A stretch of DNA of 64,000 bases from an uncultured Erythrobacter sp. (GCA_947488325.1 CANKYZ010000001.1:248001-312000); one strand, 5' to 3'. Positions 36,451-45,346 are shown, counted from the stretch's first letter. A program made the numbers and translations. The notes: generated from the sequence alone by a model not told the origin.

Positions 36451-38088
36451 TTATGCCGACTTACGGATATCGTCTTCGAAAGACTGTTCGGATTCCGGTG
36501 CGAGACGCTCTGGCACTCCGCGCAAGGATGTGAGTGCAGCGACCTGATCTTCGTTCAGCGGTTTGGCTTCGCTGTCCAACGCGCGGCTTGGAATACTGGC
36601 TTCTGCACCTTCGTCACCTGATTCATGGTATTCTGCGTCTTCATTGACGCACCACGTGTCATAGACACGCGTTCCAGCGAGGATATTCTCAACAGTCAGC
36701 ATCGCGGTCATCATCGCGTGATCCTGATTGTTATAGCGGTGCATGCCATTGCGACCGACCAGATGCAGACTTGGATGCTTCTCTTCCAATTCCATGCGCA
36801 TGGCATCGACATTGGCTTCGTATTCGTCGTCATAGACTGGATAGGCCTTTTCCTGACGAACAACCGCGCCTGACGTGACTTGGTTGGGATCGCATAGGCC
36901 AAGCACTTCCATCTCATGCTTTGCGAGTTCGACCAGTTCTTCGTCAGAGGAAGACCACAAGCCGTCCCCTTCAAAACAGAAATATTCGAGACCAACGCAA
37001 GCCATATCTTCATCCGGCACCATTTCAGGCGACCAGCTGCGGAAATTCTGTACACGGCCCACTTGGACCCGCTCATCATGGATGTAGATCCAATTATCAG
37101 GGAACAAATCCTCAGATTTAACCATCAAAGCGACGGTTAGAAAATCACGATAACGCAGATTACTTGCCTGAAGCGTTGATTGCGGAAGCGGGTGAAGGCG
37201 CTTGGAAAGCTCGCGCATCGGCGCAGAGCTGATCACGTCCTTGGCGCGGATTTGAGTTGTCTCACCTGCACTTTTGGCGGTCATAGACCATTCAAAACCT
37301 TCATCATTCGGCCCGATTGATGCCACTTGATCAAGCGCGTAGCCCATCAGAACCTGCCCTTTGCCCGTGGCCAATATCTTGTCACGTGCAGCATCCCACA
37401 TCATGCCCGGCCCCAGCCGCGGATAGCGGAAGGTTTCGAGCAGTGTTTTGGTTGCCATACCGTCATTCGGTTTCTTGTTGAGGCCAAGCGAGCGCTTTAC
37501 CCCGTCAATAACCGCGCTCATCAACGACAGACCTTTGATGCGTTGAGCAGCCCAATCGGCGCTCATTTCATTGCAAGGCATGCCCCACACTTTCTCAGTG
37601 TAAGTCTTGAAAAAGATCGAATAGAGTTTTTCGCCGAACTGATTGGTGGTCCAATCTTCGAAACTGCGCACGTCTTTGATTGGAAAGGCTCTGCGCCACA
37701 GATAGCTCGCCATACAGGCGGTAGAGCGCAGAATTCCGAGATTTCTGAGTGCTTCGAAAGCGCGCAGCGGGTAAGAATAGAACTTACCTTCGTAATAGAT
37801 GCGGCTCATGCGCGGGCGCTGGATAAAATCGTCAGGAAGAATTTCATTCCAAAGGTCAACGACCTGCTGGCTCTTTGAAAAGAACCGATGCCCGCCAATG
37901 TCGAAACGGTACCCTTCATGCTCAACCGTGCGGCTGATGCCACCAACATAGGTTTCGTCTTTCTCGATGATCGCGACAGTTTTGCCCTGTTTGGTCAAAA
38001 GATATCCTGCGGTGAGGCCCGCAGGCCCCGCACCGATAATCGCCACGTCTACGTCAACAATACCCGCACCGGCATTTGGCTGCGTCAT
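36451..38088 (-). CDS. FAD-dependent amine-oxidase-like oxidoreductase (UDP-galactopyranose mutase-like)
   Basis: 545 residues. N-terminal FAD site VDVAIIGAGPAGLTAGYLLTKQGKTVAIIE, then GGISRTVEHEGYRFDIGGHRFFSK, which is typical of the protoporphyrinogen-oxidase/UDP-galactopyranose mutase-like group in polysaccharide clusters. C-terminal FAD contact HRYNNQDHAMMTAMLTVENIL. I use ATG 38088, preceded by GGGGG; the longer frame to 38268 adds 60 atypical residues. Together with GtrA and GT-C it probably modifies a sugar or lipid-linked intermediate. Confidence 0.85.
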   Translation of the reverse strand: MTQPNAGAGIVDVDVAIIGAGPAGLTAGYLLTKQGKTVAIIEKDETYVGGISRTVEHEGYRFDIGGHRFFSKSQQVVDLWNEILPDDFIQRPRMSRIYYEGKFYSYPLRAFEALRNLGILRSTACMASYLWRRAFPIKDVRSFEDWTTNQFGEKLYSIFFKTYTEKVWGMPCNEMSADWAAQRIKGLSLMSAVIDGVKRSLGLNKKPNDGMATKTLLETFRYPRLGPGMMWDAARDKILATGKGQVLMGYALDQVASIGPNDEGFEWSMTAKSAGETTQIRAKDVISSAPMRELSKRLHPLPQSTLQASNLRYRDFLTVALMVKSEDLFPDNWIYIHDERVQVGRVQNFRSWSPEMVPDEDMACVGLEYFCFEGDGLWSSSDEELVELAKHEMEVLGLCDPNQVTSGAVVRQEKAYPVYDDEYEANVDAMRMELEEKHPSLHLVGRNGMHRYNNQDHAMMTAMLTVENILAGTRVYDTWCVNEDAEYHESGDEGAEASIPSRALDSEAKPLNEDQVAALTSLRGVPERLAPESEQSFEDDIRKSA

Positions 38089-38221
38089 GCAAACCCCCGT
38101 TTGATCGCCAGACGCGCACTTTTGCCGTTGGCTCAACAGTGGGAGTGAAGGAAATTGGTTAGCGAGACGTAAACGACCCAGCTTAATTGCTGAAAAATTT
38201 GCGGTCCCTCGGGGATTTTCC

Positions 38222-38929
38222 TTAAGCGAGCAGCGAAGGGCACTGCAATCGTGCGGCGAATTGCGCAAAGTCGCTCAGTGTCAATGTGTCCTCAAACACC
38301 ACGCCATATTGATTGCCCTGCCGCCACCGCACCTTAGCCCGCACATCCTTCAAGACGGCGCCACCCTCTGCACATTCGATCCGCAAATTTTGCTCAATCG
38401 CGAACTTCGCCTCGCTCTCGAACCGCGCGCCTTGCTGGGAAAGGTTTTCAACAATCGCTTCGCCCGATCCGGTGAGGCTTGATATCTTAATCGGAAAGTA
38501 TAACCCAAGCCGAAGCGGACGTTTTGGGAACTCGCTCGCGTCATGGATTAAGCGGCCAACGTCGATCGGTTTAGTAAATTCAAAACCCGCTTCGCTATCG
38601 CGTTCCCAGACCATACGAAGTTCATAAACGCCGCCATCAAGCATATGAAGTTCGAGCGGATCTCCAGTAGGAACAGAGTGGAAGAGGCGAACGGCTATCC
38701 CGGTTTCAGATACGTCACGTACGACACACACAAATTCTCCATGAGAAGAGATGATCTTTGCTGGACGTATTAACAACGTAAAGCGCCGCGCGGCCCGCCC
38801 CTCATCTGCCTTTGCTACTTCGGTTGGCGAATTCATCACCGGATCCACGTTGGATTCGACCGGAGAAAGCGAATCGAAGTCGCGATCAAGGTCGTCACGG
38901 ACCTGCTGTGTAATCCCTGCACTATCCAT
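38222..38929 (-). CDS. Tandem PilZ-domain protein
   Basis: 236 residues with two PilZ-like modules. The first has RRFTLLIRPAKIIS followed by VRDVSETGIAVRL (RxxxR and D/NxSxxG motifs for c-di-GMP); the second has KRPLRLGLYFPIKIS and VENLSQQGARFE, a less complete site. It probably senses cyclic di-GMP in the cytosol. ATG 38929 follows AGGT; a longer frame to 39040 exists. It is the last gene with a core-chromosome look before the mobile region. Confidence 0.85.
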   Translation of the reverse strand: MDSAGITQQVRDDLDRDFDSLSPVESNVDPVMNSPTEVAKADEGRAARRFTLLIRPAKIISSHGEFVCVVRDVSETGIAVRLFHSVPTGDPLELHMLDGGVYELRMVWERDSEAGFEFTKPIDVGRLIHDASEFPKRPLRLGLYFPIKISSLTGSGEAIVENLSQQGARFESEAKFAIEQNLRIECAEGGAVLKDVRAKVRWRQGNQYGVVFEDTLTLSDFAQFAARLQCPSLLA

Positions 38930-38971
38930 AGTCACATTACCTGACCGTGCCCCATTCGCAAAGAGGGTCAC

Positions 38972-39031
38972 GGGTTGAAGAACCCCTGAAATCAATGACG
39001 GGTATAGGGCGCAGGAGTTAAGACCGGAATA
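38972..39031. other. Candidate oriT region upstream of mobC
   Basis: About 120-170 bases before mobC there is a small hairpin (GGGTT 38972-38976, AACCC 38981-38985). On the minus strand, near 39005-39020, the sequence reads ACTCCTGCGCCCT, which resembles published nic cores of MOBP (TCCTGC) and MOBQ (TGCGCCCT) systems. Position and direction fit an origin of transfer acted on by the relaxase at 39558. Motif-based inference only. Confidence 0.3.
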
Positions 39032-39142
39032 ATGGCGCACCTAGAAGGAGAGACTTCGAACGCGCTTTTTGATACTTTAGCGCAATGGAACGACCATCTC
39101 AAAGCTTCTGACTTGAAGGGAAATGATGGGCCGAAACCATGA
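39032..39142 (+). CDS. Small ORF coupled to mobC (36 residues)
   Basis: MAHLEGETSNALFDTLAQWN and a further 16 residues, ending with an ATGA overlap onto mobC at 39139. The overlap and the charged, non-repetitive composition suggest a real gene or a translational lead-in for mobC. The ribosome site (GGAAT) is weak and no family is recognised. Confidence 0.45.
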   Translation: MAHLEGETSNALFDTLAQWNDHLKASDLKGNDGPKP

Positions 39143-39561
39143 CGGGTTCAGTTCACGGTACTTTCAATGAGGCGGCTGGTAGCAAGCGAGAAAAGCCTGA
39201 TTACGGTAAGCCTGTGTCTGTGCGCTTCACACAAGAAGAGCGAGTAGAGCTTGAGCGCAAGGCGGGTGACTTGACGCTCAGCGCCTATGTGCGAGCCCGC
39301 TGTATCGGCGAAGAGGCCTCTGCGCATCGCACACGAGGCAAACGTCCCATCAAGGACTTTGAGGAACTGGGGCGAGTGCTGGGTGCGCTTGGTCGCTCTC
39401 AGCTTTCTAACAATCTGAACCAACTGGCTCGGGCTGCGAATAGCGGAACGCTGGAGCTGCCACATCAGACGCAGGCTGCGATTGAAGATGCTGCTGGCGA
39501 TATAGCCTTCATCCGCGAGTCTCTCGTTAAGGCCCTAGGCCTACAGGAGCCTGCGCCATGA
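39139..39561 (+). CDS. mobC: MobC-like relaxosome accessory protein
   Basis: 140 residues. N-terminal ribbon-helix-helix-like segment KPVSVRFTQEERVELERKAGDLTLSAYVRARC and the C-terminal MobC helix pair LGALGRSQLSNNLNQLARAANSGTLEL. Such proteins bind oriT and help the relaxase open it. The stop overlaps the relaxase start (ATGA at 39558). Confidence 0.88.
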   Translation: MTGSVHGTFNEAAGSKREKPDYGKPVSVRFTQEERVELERKAGDLTLSAYVRARCIGEEASAHRTRGKRPIKDFEELGRVLGALGRSQLSNNLNQLARAANSGTLELPHQTQAAIEDAAGDIAFIRESLVKALGLQEPAP

Positions 39562-40808
39562 TCTTTGTCGGCAAATCACGCGGCGGCGGTCAAAACTTGG
39601 CTCGCCATTTGATGAGCCCTGAGAATGAGCATGTGACCGTCCAACAGATTTCCGGCTTCTCTGGCGATGATCTGGCCTCAGCTTTCAAAGAAGCGGAAGC
39701 GACAGCACGCGGAACGCGCTGCCAAAAATACTTGTTCTCGCTCAGTCTTAATCCTCCGGCTTCTGAAAAGGTTGGAACTGATGTTTTCCTGGACACGATA
39801 ACAGAAGCAGAAGAACGGCTCGGCCTAGCTGGCCAGCCGCGAGCTGTGGTCTTCCATGAGAAAGGCGACCGCAGGCATTGTCATGTCGTATGGAGCCGCA
39901 TTGATTGCGAAGAGATGAGGGCCATTCCCCTAGCCTTCACAAAACGCAAGCTGATGGAGCTCTCGAAGGAAATCTATCTTGATAGAGGTTGGGAAATGCC
40001 GGGTGGCTTCATTCAACCCGCATTGCGAGACCCGAAGAACCTGACACTTGCTGAATGGCAACAAGCCAAGCGGGTTGGGCAGGATTCTCGTGAACTCAAA
40101 GCCATCTTCCAATCGTGCTGGAAACAATCAGACGATCAGAAGTCTTTTGGTAATGCGCTCCAGCAACATGGCCTTGCTTTGGCTAGGGGAGATCGTCGTG
40201 GCTTTGTCGCTACCGACATCAATGGCGAGGTTTATGCCATCGCGAGATGGTGCGGTGTCAAAACGAAGGATGTGCGTGGTGGTTTTGGCGAAGCCAAGGC
40301 TTTGCCTTCAGTTGATCAAGCAAAAGAAAAGCTAGCTGAGCGCATTATGCCCGGTCTCCAGAAACTCGAAAAAGCGCAGACCCAACAACGCGAGCGCCTT
40401 TTCGCGCAGCAAGAGCGTGCCGTTTGGAAGCTAACAGAGAAGCACAAAGCCGAACGGGATGCCTTGAGCGAGCGACTGGAACGTGCATTCAAAGAACTCG
40501 AAATCAGGCAATCGCGCTTCAACAAAGGGCTGCGAGGTCTGTTTGATCGGTTCATTGGCACTCACGGCAAGGTGAAGAAGCAGAACGAGCTTGAGGCTTT
40601 CCAGGCATCGAAACGTGATCAGAAGGAGCGCGATGCGATGGTACATCTCCATCTGAGCAAAAAGCGCGACAGCCTGAAACGCAACAGCGATGTCCTGAAA
40701 AAAGCACAGCGCCTAACACGCGAGCTGGGTCGCGATCTCACGCGCCTCAAAGAAAGGAGTGGTGCTGATCGTCCTTCTGGCAGTGGGCCCGGTCGCGATG
40801 TCCGTTAG
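39558..40808 (+). CDS. mobA: Relaxase/mobilization nuclease (MobA/VirD2-like)
   Basis: 416 residues. N-terminal relaxase domain with GKSRGGGQNLARHLM, a long helical region and the metal-binding motif III VVFHEKGDRRHCHVVWSRID (HxxxRxHCH). From about residue 255 the chain is a highly charged coiled coil (KAERDALSERLERAFKELE) ending in basic residues, as usual for MOBP-type plasmid or ICE relaxases. It would nick oriT and pilot the strand during conjugative transfer. No type IV secretion genes are in the window, so it looks mobilizable rather than self-transmissible on this evidence. Confidence 0.9.
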   Translation: MIFVGKSRGGGQNLARHLMSPENEHVTVQQISGFSGDDLASAFKEAEATARGTRCQKYLFSLSLNPPASEKVGTDVFLDTITEAEERLGLAGQPRAVVFHEKGDRRHCHVVWSRIDCEEMRAIPLAFTKRKLMELSKEIYLDRGWEMPGGFIQPALRDPKNLTLAEWQQAKRVGQDSRELKAIFQSCWKQSDDQKSFGNALQQHGLALARGDRRGFVATDINGEVYAIARWCGVKTKDVRGGFGEAKALPSVDQAKEKLAERIMPGLQKLEKAQTQQRERLFAQQERAVWKLTEKHKAERDALSERLERAFKELEIRQSRFNKGLRGLFDRFIGTHGKVKKQNELEAFQASKRDQKERDAMVHLHLSKKRDSLKRNSDVLKKAQRLTRELGRDLTRLKERSGADRPSGSGPGRDVR

Positions 40809-40853
40809 TTGAGTTACCGTCTCAAAAGCAGCTATTCGGCTAACGACCCATGT

Positions 40854-40867
40854 GTGGACGGCCCTCC
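40854..40867 (+). repeat. Left subterminal inverted repeat of the IS1111-type element
   Basis: GTGGACGGCCCTCC; 13 of 14 bases pair with 42191-42204. Confidence 0.85.
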
Positions 40868-41114
40868 GTTGGCAAGGTTTAAATTGAGCTTTGCACTGCT
40901 GGTTGGTGCGGCCATGTGTCCGGCCTGTTTGTGCGGCTGTATCTGCCGCTGGCCATGATGCCATTCGCGCGTACCGGGTCCCGATCAATTGCTCGCACTC
41001 GAGGTGCTTGGGTCGTACTGGGTTTTCCCGATCCGGCGGTTTTAACCGGCTTTGTGCATCAGCTCCTTTTCGCCCTTTCCAACCTCTCAGGCCCCTTTGG
41101 ACGGGCCGTGTTCG
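40868..41114 (-). ncRNA. Candidate bridge/seeker RNA of the IS element
   Basis: 247 bases without a convincing ORF between the transposase stop and the IR, on the 3' side where IS1111-group elements encode their guide RNA. Visible folding potential includes a nested stem (40922-40925 with 40951-40954, and 40933-40937 with 40945-40949), a GCAC/GTGC hairpin near 40994-41007 and a GGTTTTAACC hairpin near 41037-41047. On the other side of the transposase only 53 bases are free. Function inferred from family knowledge. Confidence 0.5.
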
Positions 41115-42137
41115 TTACGCAGCCTGCGGTTCGCGATAGTGTTCCCCGCTGACCATCATTGCCCAGATCATGCGCCCGTTCGTGTTCGCCAGCGCGACCG
41201 CTGCGACCTTAGCCTTGCGCCGTGCGAGCAGCTGAACCAACCATGGCCGCCTAGCACCATTGCGCTCGGCATAGCGGACCACCGCCATCGCGCCCGCGAT
41301 CAGCATCTGGCGTAGATAGCCATGCCCGGCCTTGGTTATGCGGCCGAGCCGCTCCTTTCCGCCGCTGGAGTTCTGCCGCGGCACCAGACCGATCCAAGCT
41401 GCCAGATCGCGGCCCGAGCGGAAGATTGTAGGGTCGGGGACAGTCGCTACAATGGCGCTCGCAAGCAGTGGGCCCACGCCGGGTATCTCCATCAGACGGC
41501 GGCCAAGCTCGGTGCTGCGCGCACTGGCCATGATCCGCCGGTCGTTCTCTAGGATCTGCTCCTTCACGATGCGTAACTGCGCGACCAACATCTCAAGACA
41601 TAATCGCGCCTCTGCCGGTAGACGATCATCAGCAGGATCGGCAATGACGCCAATAAGATGATCGATCCCATTGCGGCCAATCGGCGCGACGATGCCGAAC
41701 TCAGCAAGATGCGCGCGTAATGCGTTCGATAGCTGTGTGCGTTGGCGGCTGAGAATGAGCCGGACACGGTGGAGCATCATCACGCTCTGCTGCTCGGGCG
41801 ACTTGATCCCGACAAAGCGCATGGTCGGCCGCGTGACTGCCTCGCAGATTGCTTCTGCATCAGCCGCATCGTTCTTACCGCGCTTGACGTAGGGCTTTAC
41901 ATATTGCGCGGGCATTAGCTTTACCTCGTGGCCCAGCGCGATCAGCTCGCGAGCCCAATGATGCGAGGATGCACAGGCCTCGATCCCGATCAAACATCGC
42001 GGCAACTTGGCGAAGAACGGCAACAATCGCCCCCGCGTCAGACGCCTTTGCAGCACGGTTGCTCCGCCTGCATCAACCCCATGCAACTGGAAAACAGACT
42101 TTGCGATGTCCAATCCTATAACTCGAATATCCGCCAT
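41115..42137 (-). CDS. IS110-family transposase (IS1111 group)
   Basis: 340 residues, complete. The N-terminal RuvC-like DEDD domain shows IGLDIAKSVFQLHG (Asp), LIGIEACASSHHWARELIALGH (Glu) and KNDAADAEAICEA (Asp-Asp). The C-terminal Tnp20 part has the helix-hairpin-helix EIPGVGPLLASAIVATV and the catalytic-serine region VPRQNSSGGKERLGRITKAG. GGAGGAG lies before ATG 42137. Intact, so probably active. Confidence 0.95.
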   Translation of the reverse strand: MADIRVIGLDIAKSVFQLHGVDAGGATVLQRRLTRGRLLPFFAKLPRCLIGIEACASSHHWARELIALGHEVKLMPAQYVKPYVKRGKNDAADAEAICEAVTRPTMRFVGIKSPEQQSVMMLHRVRLILSRQRTQLSNALRAHLAEFGIVAPIGRNGIDHLIGVIADPADDRLPAEARLCLEMLVAQLRIVKEQILENDRRIMASARSTELGRRLMEIPGVGPLLASAIVATVPDPTIFRSGRDLAAWIGLVPRQNSSGGKERLGRITKAGHGYLRQMLIAGAMAVVRYAERNGARRPWLVQLLARRKAKVAAVALANTNGRMIWAMMVSGEHYREPQAA

Positions 42138-42190
42138 GGTACTTCTCCTCCATCTGAGCGGAGCAGATTACATCCGACTCCGCATTAGGT

Positions 42191-42204
42191 GGAGAGCCGT
42201 CCAC
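42191..42204 (-). repeat. Right subterminal inverted repeat of the IS1111-type element
   Basis: GGAGAGCCGTCCAC, partner of 40854-40867 with one mismatch. Confidence 0.85.
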
Positions 42205-42231
42205 GACATCATTTGCGGACATTGAGGCAGA

Positions 42232-42504
42232 CTACTTCCGCGTCCTTTCTAACAGGTCTACGAGTTCCTCGAACTTCTCACGCTGTTCGCCTTCGTCGCC
42301 ACTGGCGATAGCCTCGGCGACGCAACACGCCGCGTGATCTTTGAGAACCTGTGTCTCCACTTTCGCGAGTGCTGATTTGATCGCCGCAATCTGATGCAGG
42401 ATGTCCATGCAGTAGCGATCATCCTCGACCATCTGCGCAACACCGCGCACTTGGCCTTCAATCCGCTTGAGGCGGTTCAGCTTGGCGTTGGTGTCTTTGC
42501 CCAC
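42232..42504 (-). CDS. csoR: CsoR-type copper-sensing repressor
   Basis: 90-residue all-helical DUF156 protein. Cys32, His57 and Cys61 keep the x-25-x-4 spacing of the Cu(I) ligands of M. tuberculosis CsoR (C36, H61, C65). N-terminal basic residues (KLNRLKRIEGQVRG) bind DNA. Divergent from copA with a G-tract palindrome between them, so copper should release it from the shared promoter region. Other DUF156 members sense Ni or formaldehyde, but the Cys/His set and neighbours favour copper. Confidence 0.9.
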   Translation of the reverse strand: MGKDTNAKLNRLKRIEGQVRGVAQMVEDDRYCMDILHQIAAIKSALAKVETQVLKDHAACCVAEAIASGDEGEQREKFEELVDLLERTRK

Positions 42505-42522
42505 ATATCGTTCCTTATTGAA

Positions 42523-42539
42523 ATACCCTAGGGGGGTAT
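42523..42539. promoter_or_regulatory. CsoR operator between csoR and copA
   Basis: Perfect inverted repeat ATACCC-N5-GGGTAT containing a run of six G (42531-42536), the pattern recognised by CsoR/RcnR/FrmR-type repressors. It lies 18 bases before csoR and 40 before copA, overlapping an AT-rich TATATATAG stretch that could be a -10. Confidence 0.85.
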
Positions 42540-42579
42540 ATATAGATCATCTCACCTATTCAACTGACGCGATGACTAT

Positions 42580-44277
42580 ATGCCTCAATTCTCCCGCCGT
42601 AACCTGATCACCAGCACTGCTGCGTTGGCCGCAGCATCTTCGCTTCCGGTGCCAGCTTGGGCGCGGGGACAGTCTATGCCGCACGCCAGCAAGGGGTTTG
42701 GCGAGTTGTCAGGCGAAGACATCAACTTCTCAATCGGGGATGCACATTTCACGACCGGAAACCGCTCAGGTCATGCCTTTGCCGTAAATGGCACAGTGCC
42801 CGGCCCTCTGATCCGTTTGCGCGAAGGGCAAGACATCCGTCTGCATGTCACCAACAATCTGGACGTAGATAGTTCAATCCACTGGCACGGCTTGCTGTTG
42901 CCGTTTCAGTTCGACGGAGTGCCCGGTGTCAGCTTTCCCGGCATCAAACCGGGAGAGACGTTCACGTATGAGTTCCCGGTTCGTCAGAACGGCACCTATT
43001 GGTGGCATTCGCATTCTGGCCTTCAAGAACAGGCCGGACATTACGGCCCTATCATTATCGAAAGCAACGAGCCGGACCCCCGCTATGATCGCGACTATGT
43101 CGTGCTGCTGAGTGAATTCACCCCAATCCACCCGCACCAGATCATGCGAAAGCTCAAGGTCGGAGAACACTACTTCAATCGGCAAATGATGACATCGACC
43201 GATGGCGAAATGTCAGGCGAGATGCGCCGGATGTGGAGCCAGATGCGCATGAACCCGCGTGACATCTCTGACGTAACGGGCACGACCTACACCTATCTCA
43301 TCAATGGTCACGGCCCTGCCGACAACCTCCAGCTTGAGTTCCGTCCAGGTGAGCGTGTGCGGCTACGCGTCATCAACGGCAGTGCCATGAGCTTCTTCAA
43401 TGTCCGCATTCCCGGCGTGCCGATGACCGTCATACAGGCGGACGGGCAGTATATTGACGAAGTAGAAGTCGATGAGTTTCAGATCGGTGTTGCCGAGACC
43501 TATGACGTGATTGTTGCGCCTTCCGACGGAAGCCACGCAATCGTCGCAGAAGCAATGGACCGCAGCGGCATGGGCGCTGCAAGCCTCACAAGTCACAAGG
43601 GCCACATCGCCACACCACCTGCGCTGCGCGAAACACCCACGCTAAGCATGACCGACATGGGCATGATGGATCATGCCGCAATGGGTCACGGCGACATGGG
43701 CGGCATGGATCACGATATGCGTGACACTTCGAAACTGCCCGATGATGTCGAAGTCGGACCGGGTATCGACATGGTCGCCCCCATGCCAATGGACCGTATG
43801 GATTTCCCCGGCCTGGGTCTCGACAAGGTCGATCATCGCGTCCTGCGCTACACCGATCTTAAGGCCAAGCGCATGAACCCACACCGTGAAGTGGACCGCG
43901 AGATGGAAATCCATCTCACTGGGAACATGGAGCGCTATATGTGGAGCTTTGACGGCAAGAAATTTACCTCTGTCACAGATGACCCGATCCGTTTCGGCTA
44001 TGACGAGCGCGTTCGCGTAAAACTGGTCAATCAGACCATGATGGCGCACCCGATCCACCTTCACGGCCACTTCTTTGAAATGGTCAACGGTTCAGATCAC
44101 ATGCACCAGCCTTTGAAACACACGATGGTCGTTCAGCCGGGTGGCACGGCAACCTTCGACTTGACCGCGAATGAACCGGGCGATTGGGCTTTCCACTGTC
44201 ACCTGCTCTATCACATGCATGCAGGGATGATGCAGGTTGTAACTGTGCGCCCGTTCCCCGAAAGCGAGCATGGTTGA
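42580..44277 (+). CDS. copA: Periplasmic multicopper oxidase CopA (copper resistance)
   Basis: 565 residues. Tat signal (FSRRNLITSTAALAAASSLPVPAWA). Cupredoxin domains with all copper sites: IHWHG, WWHSHSG, HPIHLHGHFFEM and HCHLLYHMHAGMM, ligating type 1, 2 and 3 copper. A Met/His/Asp-rich insert (MTDMGMMDHAAMGHGDMGGM, about 350-370) fits a copper-binding sponge. It oxidises Cu(I) to Cu(II) in the periplasm. The stop TGA overlaps copB's ATG by one base. Confidence 0.96.
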   Translation: MPQFSRRNLITSTAALAAASSLPVPAWARGQSMPHASKGFGELSGEDINFSIGDAHFTTGNRSGHAFAVNGTVPGPLIRLREGQDIRLHVTNNLDVDSSIHWHGLLLPFQFDGVPGVSFPGIKPGETFTYEFPVRQNGTYWWHSHSGLQEQAGHYGPIIIESNEPDPRYDRDYVVLLSEFTPIHPHQIMRKLKVGEHYFNRQMMTSTDGEMSGEMRRMWSQMRMNPRDISDVTGTTYTYLINGHGPADNLQLEFRPGERVRLRVINGSAMSFFNVRIPGVPMTVIQADGQYIDEVEVDEFQIGVAETYDVIVAPSDGSHAIVAEAMDRSGMGAASLTSHKGHIATPPALRETPTLSMTDMGMMDHAAMGHGDMGGMDHDMRDTSKLPDDVEVGPGIDMVAPMPMDRMDFPGLGLDKVDHRVLRYTDLKAKRMNPHREVDREMEIHLTGNMERYMWSFDGKKFTSVTDDPIRFGYDERVRVKLVNQTMMAHPIHLHGHFFEMVNGSDHMHQPLKHTMVVQPGGTATFDLTANEPGDWAFHCHLLYHMHAGMMQVVTVRPFPESEHG

Positions 44278-45335
44278 TGCGCTCTCTCTGGCTTCTCAGC
44301 GCAGCGCTTCTTGCAGTTCCGGCGCATGCACAAGATCATTCCTCTCACGGTGCGCAAGTTCAGCCGGAGGTGGACCACTGCGCGATGGGGCACCTTCCGC
44401 CCGAACAGTGCCCGCCGAAAAATGAGCACGACGGTCATGATGGAATGGACCATGGTTCAATGGACCAATCCGGCCATAGCGGCGGGGATCAGCACGAGCG
44501 CACTGAACACTCCGCCGTGGATTACGGGACGATGGATCACAGCCAGCACGGTGGAACTACGGACAAGTCTGTTCCAGGCGCTGCGCCGGAAGACGCTGTT
44601 CCTGCGCGAGCCTACGAAGGCCCCCGCCATTCGGCGGACGCAATCTGGGGTGCAGACGCCATGGCATCAAGCCGCGACAATCTTGCCCGCGAGAATGGCG
44701 ACATACGCACGGGCAGTATCTTGGTGGAGAGGCTAGAAGCGCGCATTGCCACAGATGGCGGCGAAGATGGATATGTTTGGGACGTGCAAGCCTTCTTCGG
44801 CGGCGACATCAACCGCTTTGTCCTTAAAACTGAGGGTGAAGGCGAGTTTGGCGGTGAGTTGGAGGATGCCGATATACAGGCGCTCTATAGCCGCGCCATC
44901 GGCCCCTTCTTCGATCTGCAAGCGGGTGTGCGATTCGATCCTGAGCCGGACACGCGCGGCCACCTCGTAGTAGGCGTGCAGGGTCTCGCGCCTTACATGT
45001 TTCATGTCGATGGCGCGCTCTTTCTATCGGATCGAGGCGATCTCACCGCGCGCCTCGAAGGCGAATACGATCAGCGGATCACTCAGCGCCTGATCTTGCA
45101 GCCACGCCTTGAGGTGGAATTGTCAGCGCAAGATATTCCAGAACGCGGCATTGGTGCAGGCATCATTAAGGTCGAGCCAGGCGTGCGCTTACGCTATGAG
45201 ATAGAACGCGAATTCGCGCCCTACGTCGGAATAGAATACGAGGCGGCACTTGGCGAAACTGCCGACATCGCCCGAGCCGCTGGCGAAGACCCAGACGGAC
45301 TGAAAGTGCTCGTTGGTGTGAGGGCTTGGTTCTAG
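44277..45335 (+). CDS. copB: Outer-membrane copper resistance protein CopB
   Basis: 352 residues. Signal peptide MRSLWLLSAALLAVPAHA, then a His/Met/Asp-rich region (HDGHDGMDHGSMDQSGHSGG, about 50-95) that should bind copper, and a C-terminal beta-barrel (from about 130, for example GYVWDVQAFFGGDINRFVLK and YVGIEYEAALGETA) ending in aromatic Phe as outer-membrane proteins do. Coupled to copA. Together they form a compact csoR/copAB module. Confidence 0.94.
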   Translation: MRSLWLLSAALLAVPAHAQDHSSHGAQVQPEVDHCAMGHLPPEQCPPKNEHDGHDGMDHGSMDQSGHSGGDQHERTEHSAVDYGTMDHSQHGGTTDKSVPGAAPEDAVPARAYEGPRHSADAIWGADAMASSRDNLARENGDIRTGSILVERLEARIATDGGEDGYVWDVQAFFGGDINRFVLKTEGEGEFGGELEDADIQALYSRAIGPFFDLQAGVRFDPEPDTRGHLVVGVQGLAPYMFHVDGALFLSDRGDLTARLEGEYDQRITQRLILQPRLEVELSAQDIPERGIGAGIIKVEPGVRLRYEIEREFAPYVGIEYEAALGETADIARAAGEDPDGLKVLVGVRAWF

Positions 45336-45346
45336 CAAAAAAGAGC

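Larger units (their letters stand above)
40848..42210 (-). mobile_element. IS110-family (IS1111 group) insertion sequence
   Basis: About 1.36 kb. Subterminal inverted repeats GTGGACGGCCCTCC (40854-40867) and GGAGAGCCGTCCAC (42191-42204) match at 13 of 14 positions and bracket the transposase gene. Subterminal IRs and a long non-coding end behind the transposase are traits of the IS1111 group. No target duplication is expected for this family, so the outer ends are approximate. It sits between mobA and csoR; the right flank has TTGCGGACATTG, a piece also found in the hairpin repeat at 45347-45413. Confidence 0.85.
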
